Part shown: positions 51,641 through 61,213 of the stretch, one piece after another
Layout of the letters: each line of letters opens with the position of its first letter
How positions within the stretch are numbered: position 1 is the first letter of the stretch
Assembly: GCF_013389665.1 (NCBI RefSeq)
Contig: NZ_CP058316.1
Location: 2,914,001 to 2,978,000, forward strand
DNA from: Microbacterium oleivorans
GTDB lineage: Bacteria > Actinomycetota > Actinomycetes > Actinomycetales > Microbacteriaceae
Length of the DNA: 64,000 nt
Direction of reading: 5' to 3'
Notes under the pieces: model-generated
What the model was told of the DNA's origin: nothing
Database searches by the model: none
The model's input: the letters and a program-made list of their open reading frames with translations, nothing else
Position numbers and translations under genes: made by a program

Positions 51641-54481
51641 TCAGCTCCCGGCTGCCGGGACGAGCCGGAGATGGTCGAGCATCAGCTTGTGTCCCGACGA
51701 GCTGCTGTTCTTGCCCGTTGTCGTCAGTCTCACGAGATAGCTTCCGGGAGCGGGGAATGCGTAGGTGCCGAACGTTAGATCCTTCTGGGGGATGTTCGTG
51801 GTCCAGAAGAAGTCCTGGGGGCTTCCGATGTCGGTGCCATCGACGGACAGCTGGTGGATCCCCGTGCCGCCCGACTTGAAGGCACGTGCCACGACGTCGT
51901 ACACACCGGCCCGGGGCACATCGAGGCTGAATTCGATGAAGTCGCCGACCGCGTTGTTGTTGACTCCGATCCTCCGCCCGCCGGTCGCGTTCGCATCGTT
52001 GTAGAAGGAGACGGAGTCGGTGAGGGAGCTGATGGGCAGCGTCTCGGCCTCGTAGGTGCTCGGCAGCGGGATCGGCGCGGGGTTGGGCTGCTGGACTCCG
52101 CCGAGCGAGAGCTTGACGCCGATGTCCTTGCCCTTCGCATTGTTCACGTCGACCTTCAACTCCACGGTCGGCGTGTACTGCAAGACGGTGACCTCGGGGT
52201 CTTTCGAGATGAGCCCCGTCGCCGCCACGTCGAGGCTCAGGTAGACGTGCCCGACGTTCTTCTGGGTGGGATCGGCGACGGAGAGTTCGATGCTGTCCGC
52301 GGTCTCGCTCACCATGACCGATGCCTTGCTGTCGGAGGTGACACCGCCCGCAGAGGTCGATTCGTCTTTCCAGAAGTTGATCCCGGTGACGTTCAGAGCG
52401 TTCTCCCGCACGGCCTGCACGGACGCGGAGTTCTCGAGGATGGTGATGCCGGGCGCAGCTGCATAGGCGGTCACCTGGGCACTCGTCTTGTCGGGTAGCA
52501 GGACGTACGAGTATGCCGCGTTACTCGGGTTCGTTCCCTGGTCGACCGCGAGTGAGAGGAAATTGCGGGTGATGGGTGTGGTGTCAGCCCATTCCGATGA
52601 GGAATTGAGCTGCTTCCAGTTGCCCACTCGCTGCTCGCGCAGCCCGTTGACCGTCGCGCCACCCGGGAAGTAGTAGCCGATGTCGGATCCGGCGACGCTC
52701 CCCGCGAGGTGCACGGTGCTCACTCCGGCCACCGTCTCCGTCCAGCCGAGCGTCGACGGCTTCGCGGAGCCGTCGACGGTCAGCGCGTTGTCGCCCGCGG
52801 CGTTCAGCTTGCGGTTCTCGACGATCGTCTCGGTGCCGATGCCGTCGGTGCTCGTGATTCCGGCTCCGAGCGCGACGATCTCGTCGTCGAACATGAACCA
52901 CGACTTCTTGGCCTCCAGCGAGCGCCCGACCGGGTGCAGATCCATCCCCGTGACCCCGTAGCGGTCGAGGATGCTGGCCCCGCCGACCCAGGATCTGTCG
53001 GTTCTGCTGTTCGCGGGCCGAGTCGTGCTCTTCAGCACGGTCGTACCTGGGAGACGGTAGCTGTCGACGGTCGGCCAGAAGTCGTCGTTGAACTGGCTGA
53101 GGTCGTTGTTGTAGAGGTAGGTCATCCCGTCGCCGGTGTGCCAGCCCTTGGCGTTCTCGGAGTTGATGGCCTCGTACCCGCCGATCCGGCTGGACGCCAT
53201 GCTGATGCCGAACCCGAAACCGGGTCTCAGGTGAACGGTGCGATCCATGCCGGTGAACTGTCGGTTCGTCACGAGCTCGGCGCGTGCGGGCACGGAAGCG
53301 TCGCCGAGGATCTCCTTCGCGGACACGACGAGGTCCACCGGCACTTTCGAGAGGAACGTCTTGTCCGCATCCGTCGAAAGCCAGGCCTTGACCATACTCG
53401 AGAACGCGGAAGCGTCCGCGGCCGGTGCGACGTCGGCGAGCCGGATGATGGATGCCAGCACGGGCACAGCGGCGTCGTCGTCCTGCACGCCGAAACGGCT
53501 CACCTCGCGGCCGCGAACCATATCCATCAGATTGCCCTTGTAGATGAAAGGCTCGTAGGCGTCGTAGACCCACGCGAACACGTTCGCGCTGTTCGGGTCC
53601 GTCACATCCCACGGGGAGCCGTCGAGCAGGTACATGAGGTCTGCGATGCCGGAGAGGAGGGAGGCGCCGTATCCGCCGTTGTAGGCGTAGTAGTTGTGCT
53701 GGACGAACGACCCGTCCGCGTAGAACCCGTCTCCGGCGGTGACGTGGGGGAACAGCGCGCTCAGCCCGTCACGCCCGGCGGCGACGCGCGTGGCGTCCTG
53801 CGCGTTGATGCCGGAGATCGCGATGACCTGGCTCTCCCACAGGCGATTGGCGCCGGTCATCGCGACCGTCGGCTGGGCGTACGAGATGGCGGCCATGTAG
53901 GTCGACACCTGAGTGCTGGTGAGGTCGTCGTGGATCAGGGCGACGATGTCGTTCAGGGCCAGCGGCGCTCCGATCTGCCAGTGCCACCAGTTCTGGTACA
54001 TCGTGGCTCCGTCGTAGTAGACGTTGGAGTTCATCCAGTCGAGGGCGGCGATGAGGTCCGTCTTGAGCTGAGCGTTCCCGTGCAGGACGGAGCCGGGAGT
54101 CGCGTATGCGAGCGCCATCTCGCGCAGGTGTTGATATGTGCGCGTCGTGCTGGCCGAATCGTTCCCGAAGGGGGAGTCGTCCCAGAGCCGGTTGCGGTCC
54201 GGGTTCTTCTTCATCGAGTTCCAGTACTGCTGTCCGGAGGCAGTGATGCCGGTGATGCGTGCCGCGATGTCGACGTCCGACGCGTCGAACGTCGACCCGC
54301 CGGCCAGCATGGTGGCGTACTTCTCGCGCAGGGCCTCCATCTCGCCCGCGGTCGCCGCGCCATCGAGCGTGATCGGTGCGGCATCCGCGCGCGCATCGGT
54401 CGTGTGCAGTACGAGGGCTCCCGTGATCATCGCGAGCGCGGCGGCGAAGCCGGTCACCCGCCGTATCGAATCGTCGATCAT
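51641..54481 (-). CDS. Polysaccharide lyase family 8, probable xanthan lyase, with C-terminal carbohydrate-binding module
   Basis: A 946-residue secreted lyase. Signal peptide about 1-34 (no lipobox). The alpha/alpha-toroid carries the catalytic set Asn212 (GANRLW), His262 (SFVQHN) and Tyr271. The spacings of 50 and 9 residues equal those of pneumococcal hyaluronate lyase (Asn349, His399, Tyr408). NWWHWQIGAP and DMVRGREVSR are further PL8 motifs. Central beta-sandwiches follow, then a CBM6/35-like module from about residue 815 (YEAETLPISS, LDHLRLVPA). ATG 54481 follows GAGGACAG. GH38 and GH3 neighbours point to xanthan rather than hyaluronan. Confidence 0.85.
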   Translation of the reverse strand: MIDDSIRRVTGFAAALAMITGALVLHTTDARADAAPITLDGAATAGEMEALREKYATMLAGGSTFDASDVDIAARITGITASGQQYWNSMKKNPDRNRLWDDSPFGNDSASTTRTYQHLREMALAYATPGSVLHGNAQLKTDLIAALDWMNSNVYYDGATMYQNWWHWQIGAPLALNDIVALIHDDLTSTQVSTYMAAISYAQPTVAMTGANRLWESQVIAISGINAQDATRVAAGRDGLSALFPHVTAGDGFYADGSFVQHNYYAYNGGYGASLLSGIADLMYLLDGSPWDVTDPNSANVFAWVYDAYEPFIYKGNLMDMVRGREVSRFGVQDDDAAVPVLASIIRLADVAPAADASAFSSMVKAWLSTDADKTFLSKVPVDLVVSAKEILGDASVPARAELVTNRQFTGMDRTVHLRPGFGFGISMASSRIGGYEAINSENAKGWHTGDGMTYLYNNDLSQFNDDFWPTVDSYRLPGTTVLKSTTRPANSRTDRSWVGGASILDRYGVTGMDLHPVGRSLEAKKSWFMFDDEIVALGAGITSTDGIGTETIVENRKLNAAGDNALTVDGSAKPSTLGWTETVAGVSTVHLAGSVAGSDIGYYFPGGATVNGLREQRVGNWKQLNSSSEWADTTPITRNFLSLAVDQGTNPSNAAYSYVLLPDKTSAQVTAYAAAPGITILENSASVQAVRENALNVTGINFWKDESTSAGGVTSDSKASVMVSETADSIELSVADPTQKNVGHVYLSLDVAATGLISKDPEVTVLQYTPTVELKVDVNNAKGKDIGVKLSLGGVQQPNPAPIPLPSTYEAETLPISSLTDSVSFYNDANATGGRRIGVNNNAVGDFIEFSLDVPRAGVYDVVARAFKSGGTGIHQLSVDGTDIGSPQDFFWTTNIPQKDLTFGTYAFPAPGSYLVRLTTTGKNSSSSGHKLMLDHLRLVPAAGS

Positions 54482-54507
54482 GTCTGTCCTCAATCAGTGG
54501 TGGTCGT

Positions 54508-57500
54508 CTACAGGGAGGTCTCGTCGCTCGCCGCCCGCGCCTTCTGCGCGCAGCGCAGGGTCACGATCTCGAAGGGACGCAGGGTCAGGACGATGTCGCC
54601 GGAGTCCGTGAAAACCCGCCCGCCGATGAGCGCCCGCTCCAACAGGTCCACTTCGCGCACGAGCGCCCCGGGTAGGTCGATGCGCAGCGTGGTGGTGCGG
54701 CGGCCGCCGGACGCTTCGTACAGGCGGACGATCACGTCGTCGGTGCCGTCCTCGGCGAGCTTCACGGTCTCGATCCGCACGTCCGGCTCGCTCGATCGGA
54801 CGAGCGGCGCCACGGTACGCGCGCCGCGCACGCGCCGCAGGCCCCGATCCAGACGATGCCCCTCCTCGGCCGCCTCCCGCAGGCCGGCGCCCGGCCGGAT
54901 GGAGAAAGAGAGCTCATGCGTGCCCCGATCCGCGTCGGGGTCGGGGAACGACGGCGCGCGCAGCACCGAGAGCCCGACGGTCGTGGTCGTTCCGCCGTCG
55001 CGGCGCGTGTCGCGCTCGACCGAGTGCCCGTACGTCGAGTCATTCGCGATCGCCACGCCGTAGCCCGGCTCGCCGACGTGGATCCATCGCTGCGCCGCGA
55101 TCTCGAATCGCGCCGCGTCCCACGAGGTGTTGCCGTGGGTGGGACGTTCGACGTGGCCGAACTGGATCTCGGCGCTCGACCGGTCGGCATGCACGTCGAG
55201 GGGTACGTACATCCTGAGGAGGCGATGCCGCTCCTGCCAGTCGACGCGCAGCGCGATGTCGACGGCGCCGCCGCCCGGGCGCAGACTCACGGTCTGCACG
55301 ATGGTGGACGATCCGGTGGATCGGGTCGCCCGTACCTGCGCCACCCCGTCGACCACGCCGGCGGTGACGTCGTCCGCGTGGCCGAGATCGACCGACCGGG
55401 CACGGTAGTGGCGGTCGATGTCCCACGCATCCCACTTGTCGGGGCGATCGGGATGGACCAGAAGGCGGCCGGCGCGCGCCCCCGGCGCGATCGCCTCGCG
55501 TCCCGAGGCGTCGCGCAGGGACCGCAGCAGTCCTGCCGCGTCCACCTCGGCCCGCACGACCCCGTCCTCGAGGATCCAGCCACCGTCGTCCGCCGGCCGG
55601 AGGGTCGCGGGCGCCGGGGATGCGGAGGCCGGCGCGACGGCGCCCGCGGAGATGCCGTCCAACGGGAGCGGCGCCGAGTTGGCGGTGAGCTCCAGATTCC
55701 CCTCGCCGGTCAGGGCGAGGATGCTGGTGCGCACGATCATGTCGAGCTCCTGTTGCAGCCGCGCGTGCTCCGCCTCGGCCTCGCGATGCACCCAGGCGAT
55801 CGAACTGCCGGGCAGGATGTCGTGGAACTGCAGCAGCAGGGTCCGCTCCCAGGCGCGGCGCAGCGATTCGCGCGGGTAGGGGTGTTCCGCCCGGACGGCG
55901 GCGGTCGTCGCCCACAGCTCGGCCTCGTGGAGCATCCGCTCGACCCGACGATTGCCCTGTTTGGTGCGCAGCTGACTCGTGAGGGTTCCTCGGTGAAGCT
56001 CGAGGTACATCTCGCCCGACCACACCGGCAGATCGGCGTTCTCGGCCGCCGCTCGTTCGTAGAACTCGCGCGGCGTCCCGAGATCCACGCGCGGTGATCC
56101 CTCGAGGTCGGCCTGCCGGTGCGCGGCCGCGATCATCTCGCGGGTGGGGCCGCCGCCGCCGTCGCCCCAGCCGAACGGCGCGAGCGAGACCGTGCCCCTG
56201 CCGTGGTCGAGGAACGTGCGTTCGGCGTGCGCCAGTTCGGCGGGGGAGAGCTCCGCGTTGTACGTCTCGATGGGGGGAAAGTGCGTGAAGACGCGGGTGC
56301 CGTCGATGCCCTCCCACCAAAAGGAGTGGTGGGGCATGCGATTCGTCTGGTTCCACGAGATCTTCTGGGTCATGAACCAGTCCGATCCCGACAAGCGGAC
56401 CAGTTGCGGCAGCGCGGCCGAGTAGCCGAAGGTATCGGGCAGCCACACCTCGGTGGTCTCGACGCCGAACTTCTCCAGGAACCAGCGTTTGCCGACGATG
56501 AGCTGGCGGGCCGTGGGCTCGCCGCCGGGAAGGTTCGTGTCGGGCTCCACCCACTGTCCGCCGACGAGAACGAACCGCCCCTGGGCGACCTGTTGCCGAA
56601 TCCGTGCGAAGAGGTCGGGATAGCGTTCCTCGATCCAGGCGAGCTGCTGCGCTGACGAGCAGGCGAAGTGCAGGTCGGGATGCCTTTCGAGCAGGTCCAG
56701 GACGTTCGAGAAGGTCCGCGCGCACTTGCGGACGGTCTCGCGTACGGGCCACAGCCAGGCGGAGTCGATGTGGGCGTGCCCGACCGCGACGATGCGGTGC
56801 GCGCTCGCCGCAGCCGGGGAGGCCAGCACGGGAGCCAGTAGCCCGCGCGCCCGGTCGATGGATTCGACGAGGTCGTCGGGGTCGATCGCGTCGAGCATTC
56901 GATCCAGTGCGCTCCAGATCCGCGCCGCGCGCGGTGTCGCCGGCGGCAGCTGGACGGCGAGGCCGCGGAGGACCTCGATGTCGTGCAGGAGCTCCTCTGC
57001 GCGCGCGTCGACGAGGGCAAGCTCGAGACGCTGCAACCGGTACAACGGCGGCGCGGCGGCATCGGACGGTACGCCGAGGGTCGTCGGCTGCCAATGCGAC
57101 TCAGGTGGGATCGTGGGGTTCGCGGCCAACTCAAGGTACACGTCGATGCTGTCACCGTGCACCGGCAGCCACGCGTTGCGGGGGGAGATGCCCTTGATCA
57201 CCGTGCCGTCGGGGCGGAAGGCGAGGCCTTCCGCCTGGAATCCGGGCGCGAGACCGGAGAACCCCGGATCCGTGACCAGCTCGACGCGTCGACGCGCATC
57301 GCGAGTCCAATCGGCGGGCACCGCGCCGCGCACGTGGAGCCACAGGGTGCTCCACGGGCGTCCCCACCATTGGCCGACCGCGAACGGGGCGAAATCCTGC
57401 CCGACCACATCCGTGAACGGCACCGGCTCACCCGGCACGGCCCACGCCTCGATGTCGACCGGGGCGGCGCGAACGACCGCGGCCTTGCGGAGGGTCTCCT

Positions 57501-57543
57501 CGACGAATCGCTTCAGGCGGTCCTGCACCGACGCGCCGTTCAC
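54508..57543 (-). CDS. Alpha-mannosidase, GH38
   Basis: A 1011-residue intracellular retaining alpha-mannosidase. The Zn site is GHAHIDSAW (His256, His258, Asp260), with nucleophile Asp370 in VWLPDTFGYS and GGQWVEPDTNLPGGE before it. The late C-terminal beta domains are complete. No signal peptide, so it acts on imported oligosaccharides. GTG start in the stop of the GH3 gene (GTGA). In xanthan breakdown it would release the inner alpha-1,3-linked mannose after lyase and unsaturated glucuronidase have acted. Confidence 0.93.
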   Translation of the reverse strand: MNGASVQDRLKRFVEETLRKAAVVRAAPVDIEAWAVPGEPVPFTDVVGQDFAPFAVGQWWGRPWSTLWLHVRGAVPADWTRDARRRVELVTDPGFSGLAPGFQAEGLAFRPDGTVIKGISPRNAWLPVHGDSIDVYLELAANPTIPPESHWQPTTLGVPSDAAAPPLYRLQRLELALVDARAEELLHDIEVLRGLAVQLPPATPRAARIWSALDRMLDAIDPDDLVESIDRARGLLAPVLASPAAASAHRIVAVGHAHIDSAWLWPVRETVRKCARTFSNVLDLLERHPDLHFACSSAQQLAWIEERYPDLFARIRQQVAQGRFVLVGGQWVEPDTNLPGGEPTARQLIVGKRWFLEKFGVETTEVWLPDTFGYSAALPQLVRLSGSDWFMTQKISWNQTNRMPHHSFWWEGIDGTRVFTHFPPIETYNAELSPAELAHAERTFLDHGRGTVSLAPFGWGDGGGGPTREMIAAAHRQADLEGSPRVDLGTPREFYERAAAENADLPVWSGEMYLELHRGTLTSQLRTKQGNRRVERMLHEAELWATTAAVRAEHPYPRESLRRAWERTLLLQFHDILPGSSIAWVHREAEAEHARLQQELDMIVRTSILALTGEGNLELTANSAPLPLDGISAGAVAPASASPAPATLRPADDGGWILEDGVVRAEVDAAGLLRSLRDASGREAIAPGARAGRLLVHPDRPDKWDAWDIDRHYRARSVDLGHADDVTAGVVDGVAQVRATRSTGSSTIVQTVSLRPGGGAVDIALRVDWQERHRLLRMYVPLDVHADRSSAEIQFGHVERPTHGNTSWDAARFEIAAQRWIHVGEPGYGVAIANDSTYGHSVERDTRRDGGTTTTVGLSVLRAPSFPDPDADRGTHELSFSIRPGAGLREAAEEGHRLDRGLRRVRGARTVAPLVRSSEPDVRIETVKLAEDGTDDVIVRLYEASGGRRTTTLRIDLPGALVREVDLLERALIGGRVFTDSGDIVLTLRPFEIVTLRCAQKARAASDETSL

Positions 57544-59330
57544 AGCTCTGCTCCGCCCACGCGGAAGCCGACGGCGAAAAGCGGGTCGACGGTGTCGTTC
57601 GGTACGTCCTCGAGCGAGGAGCGCACCGCCTCCATCGAGCGGGGGATCTCGAAGGGCAAGCGCCCGCGCGGTGGGATGCGGCCGGTCAGGGCGGCGACGA
57701 GCGCCTCATCGCTGGTTCCATAAGTGCCGACGAGCACGCGCGCGAGCGGTACGAGCGGGGTCAGGATGGCGGGGCGTTCGAGCCCCACGTCCACGATCAA
57801 CGTCGTGACGGACCCTATGTGCCGCAGCCGTGCCAGCAGTCCGGGACGGAAGTCGAGCGAACCCTGGTGGAAGAGTGACTCGAACAGGAGGTCGTCGCGC
57901 GGGTCGAACGGCGCCGGAAGGCGAACGAGGGCGAGATCGGCGTCCTCGGGGCGGCTGACGATCTCGCCGAGCTCCCGCGCCGCCTCGGGCGATCCGCCCT
58001 CGACGTAGACCCGACGACGGGCATCGGTGGTGAGGGGGAGGAAGGGGCCGGTCTCGGCGTCGCCGTCGCGGAGCACAGTGACGGATGCGGCCTGCGCGCG
58101 GAATCCGGCCTCGCGATGTCCTGCTGAGCCGACGACACGCTCGGCCTCGTCCTCGTCGACGAACGGGTCGTCGAAGAGCCCCAGCCGGAACTTCAACTCG
58201 AGCAGGCGCCGCGCCGAGACGTCCAATCGTGCCTCGGGCACATGACCGGAGCGCACCAGGTCGACGAGCAGTTCGACGCACTCCTCGCCGCCGAACTGGT
58301 CGCATCCGGCGTCGAGGACCTTGATGATCCGTTCCGCAGGCGAGAGGTGCTCGACACCCCAGGCCTTGGCCGGAAGCACCTGGCCCTGGGCGACGTTGTC
58401 GTGGATCAGCTCCCAGTCCGTGACCACGATGCCGTTGAAGCCCAGCCTCTCGCGCAGGAGCTGCGTGACGATCGCCTTGTTGTAGCCGAAGCCGACCTCC
58501 TCCACCGGCTCGCCGTCGAGTTCGAGGCCGACCGGCATGCCGTAGTAGGGCATGATGCCGGCGGTGCCGGCGGCGATCGCCGCGCGGAACGGCGCGAGGT
58601 GCTCGTCGAACCTGCCCCCGGGGTACACCTGCTCGCGTCCGTACGGGAAGTGGGCGTCCTCGCCGTCCAGCTGAGGTCCGGCTCCCGGGAAATGCTTCGT
58701 GACACAGGCGACCGAGTCGCGGCCGAGCTCCGAGCCCTGAAACCCTTCGAGGTAGGCGGCGAGCGCACGGACGGTGCGGTCCCTGTCGGCGCCGAAGGTC
58801 TGGAACTGCCTGCCCCAGCGCGGTTCGCTCGCGAGGTCGACCTGCGGGTGCAGCGCCATGCGGATCCCGACCGCGAGGTATTCGCGCCGGGCGATCTCGG
58901 CGTGCGCTCGGACGTCCGCGTCGTCGAGGGCCGCGAGCCCCAGCGGTTCGGGCCATTGCGAGAAGCCGCGCGCCGCGAACGACGCCCCCGCGTTCTCGGT
59001 GAACGCGTGCCGCGGGTCGGTGCTCAGGGTCAGGGGAATCCCGTGCTCCGTCTGCCTAGCGAGCCGCTGCAAAGCATTCGCCCAGCGCGCCGCCTCGCGT
59101 GGAGTGCCGAGACCGTGCACGTTGAAATGGTTCATGTGCTTGTCCAGCACGACCGTGCTCGTGGGCGACTTGCTCAGCGCGCCGGCGGTCTCGACGAGCG
59201 TGCCGTTCGGGCCGGACTCGATGACGGTGTGGAACATCAGCCCGGCCTCCTCGGTCACGCTCAGGCGACCGAGCAGGTCGGCCGTCCGTTCGACCGGGAA
59301 CAGACGGCTGTCTCTATAGGGGGCGGCCAC
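57540..59330 (-). CDS. GH3 family glycoside hydrolase (beta-glucosidase-like)
   Basis: A 596-residue two-domain GH3 enzyme without the fibronectin-III domain of larger homologues. Nucleophile Asp305 in GIVVTDWELIHD, with KHFPGAGP (212-219) and DLASEPRWGRQFQTFG in the barrel. The second domain begins near residue 410. Likely a beta-glucosidase degrading the cellobiose-type backbone pieces left by the lyase and mannosidase. Cytoplasmic (no signal peptide). It follows the permease gene closely and overlaps the GH38 start. Confidence 0.9.
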   Translation of the reverse strand: MAAPYRDSRLFPVERTADLLGRLSVTEEAGLMFHTVIESGPNGTLVETAGALSKSPTSTVVLDKHMNHFNVHGLGTPREAARWANALQRLARQTEHGIPLTLSTDPRHAFTENAGASFAARGFSQWPEPLGLAALDDADVRAHAEIARREYLAVGIRMALHPQVDLASEPRWGRQFQTFGADRDRTVRALAAYLEGFQGSELGRDSVACVTKHFPGAGPQLDGEDAHFPYGREQVYPGGRFDEHLAPFRAAIAAGTAGIMPYYGMPVGLELDGEPVEEVGFGYNKAIVTQLLRERLGFNGIVVTDWELIHDNVAQGQVLPAKAWGVEHLSPAERIIKVLDAGCDQFGGEECVELLVDLVRSGHVPEARLDVSARRLLELKFRLGLFDDPFVDEDEAERVVGSAGHREAGFRAQAASVTVLRDGDAETGPFLPLTTDARRRVYVEGGSPEAARELGEIVSRPEDADLALVRLPAPFDPRDDLLFESLFHQGSLDFRPGLLARLRHIGSVTTLIVDVGLERPAILTPLVPLARVLVGTYGTSDEALVAALTGRIPPRGRLPFEIPRSMEAVRSSLEDVPNDTVDPLFAVGFRVGGAEL

Positions 59331-59333
59331 GCC

Positions 59334-60257
59334 TCAGCCCTTCAGCCCGCTGAATCCGATACCCCGCACGATGGAGCGTTGGAAGATGACGAAGATGAGG
59401 ATCGGCGGGATGCTCGCGATCAACAGTCCGGAGATCAGGAAGGCGGGATCGGTGGCCTGCGCGAGACGTGGCAGCGCGACGGCCAGCGGCTGCGTGTCCG
59501 GGTCTGTCAGCACGATCAGCGGCCAGAGGAACTCCTTCCACGCCGTCATGATCGACAGCAGGGAGACGACGGCGAGGATCGGCCGTGACATCGGCAGCAC
59601 GATGCGCCAGAAGATCGTGAACCACCCGGCGCCGTCGAGCTGGGCAGCCTCGAACAGGTCGCGGGGGATGTCCTCGAAGAACTGCTTGACCAGCAGGATC
59701 GTGAACGCGTTGGCGCCGGCGGGCAGCCATACCGCCCAGGGGGTGTCGGTGAGGCCGATCCCGATGAGCGGCAGGTCGAGCACGGTCAGATACAGGGCGA
59801 TCAGCGTCACGGTGCCCGGCACGAAGAGCGTCAACAGGATGGCCCCGTAGACGAAACGTCCGTACCACGGCCGGATGACGGCGAGCGCGAAGCCGGCCGT
59901 CGCCGACACGACCAGTTGGACCACCCACGATCCCCCCACGAGCACGATCGTGTTGCCGAGGTAGTGCCCGATGTCGAGCAGTGTCCACGCGGTGGTGATG
60001 TTCTCCCATCTCGCCGGGTCGGGCATGAGGCTGAGCGGGTTCTGCACCAGGTCGGTGGTCGTCGAGATCGCGGCGCGCAGCATCCACACCAGGGGGATCG
60101 CACCGAGAGCGACGAGCCCGACGAATAGGACGATGTGCATCGCCCGCCACCCGATCAGGATGCGCGGTCGGCGCCAGTCGAAGCTCGACAGGATGCCGCG
60201 ATCGCGCGGTGCCGCGGTGCGGCGTAGGCGCCGACGAGGTGAGGTGGTGATGGTCAT
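59334..60257 (-). CDS. ABC transporter permease, MalG type
   Basis: A 307-residue, six-helix permease with the EAA loop IPRDLFEAAQLDGAGWFTIFW and FVPGTVTLIALYL. ATGA overlap with the partner permease upstream. Part of a CUT1 importer without its own ATPase. Stop is 3 bp before the GH3 gene, so the transporter and hydrolases form one operon. Confidence 0.92.
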   Translation of the reverse strand: MTITTSPRRRLRRTAAPRDRGILSSFDWRRPRILIGWRAMHIVLFVGLVALGAIPLVWMLRAAISTTTDLVQNPLSLMPDPARWENITTAWTLLDIGHYLGNTIVLVGGSWVVQLVVSATAGFALAVIRPWYGRFVYGAILLTLFVPGTVTLIALYLTVLDLPLIGIGLTDTPWAVWLPAGANAFTILLVKQFFEDIPRDLFEAAQLDGAGWFTIFWRIVLPMSRPILAVVSLLSIMTAWKEFLWPLIVLTDPDTQPLAVALPRLAQATDPAFLISGLLIASIPPILIFVIFQRSIVRGIGFSGLKG

Positions 60258-61213
60258 CGGGTACTCCAGGAACGCGTGAGGCGCAGGTAGATCGCGGACA
60301 CGATGACGAGGACGATCGCGAGCAGCAGGCTCAGCGCGGTCGCGACGCCGTAGTTTCCGAACAGGAAGGCGTAGCGGTAGATCATCAGCAGCACGGTCAC
60401 GGTGGCGTTGGCGGGACCGCCGTCGGTCATGACGTACGGCTCGGTGAACACCTGGATAGCCCCGATGATCTGCAGGAGGAGAAGGACGAGGATGACGCCG
60501 CGCATCTGCGGCAGCGTGATGTGGAGGATGCGCTGCCACACCGATGCCCCGTCGAGCTCGGCCGCCTCGTACAGCTCGGTGCTCACGCCGGTGAGCGCGG
60601 CGAGGTAGATGAGGATCGCGGTGCCCGCGCCCGACCACGTGGCCACGATCACCAGGCTCGGCATCGCCAGCTCGGGGGATTGGAGCCAGGGGAGCGGCCC
60701 CAGACCGATCGCGGCGAGCAGGCTGTTGACCACGCCGGTCTCGCCCGGGCTGAAGAACACCTTCCACAGCAGGACGGAGACCACCGGCGGGATGACGACG
60801 GGCAGGTAAGCCAGAATCCGCGCGAGGGTGCCTCCGCGGCGCAGCTCCGACATCAGCACGGCGCACAGCAGCGGCACCGGTAGGCCGATGGCGAGCGAGA
60901 GCGCGGTGAACCACAGGGTGTTCAGCGCGGCGCGGGGCAGCAACGGGTCGGCGAACAAGACCTCGAAGTTGCGCCAGCCCACCCATTCCGCCGGGTCGAC
61001 CAGGTTGGTCTGCTGGAACGCCAGCACGGCGCTCTGCGCGATCGGCCACCAGGCGAAGTAGCCGAAGATGAGCAGCGTGGGGGCGAGGAACACCAGTGCC
61101 GCCCCCGCGGCACGGCGGCGCGCGCCGCCGCGCCGCACCGTCCGAGGGCGGTCGGCCGTCTGAGCGGCACGGCCAGGAGCCGTGCCGCTCAGACGTTCGG
61201 GGCTCAGAGTCAT
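60254..61213 (-). CDS. ABC transporter permease, MalF type
   Basis: A 319-residue, six-helix permease. Helix 1 near ALVFLAPTLLIFGYFAWWP, EAA loop VSTELYEAAELDGASVWQRI, and FTEPYVMTDGGPANATVTV before the last helices. Start overlaps the stop of the binding-protein gene (ATGA). Together with the genes on both sides it imports the oligosaccharides made outside by the PL8 enzyme. Confidence 0.92.
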   Translation of the reverse strand: MTLSPERLSGTAPGRAAQTADRPRTVRRGGARRRAAGAALVFLAPTLLIFGYFAWWPIAQSAVLAFQQTNLVDPAEWVGWRNFEVLFADPLLPRAALNTLWFTALSLAIGLPVPLLCAVLMSELRRGGTLARILAYLPVVIPPVVSVLLWKVFFSPGETGVVNSLLAAIGLGPLPWLQSPELAMPSLVIVATWSGAGTAILIYLAALTGVSTELYEAAELDGASVWQRILHITLPQMRGVILVLLLLQIIGAIQVFTEPYVMTDGGPANATVTVLLMIYRYAFLFGNYGVATALSLLLAIVLVIVSAIYLRLTRSWSTR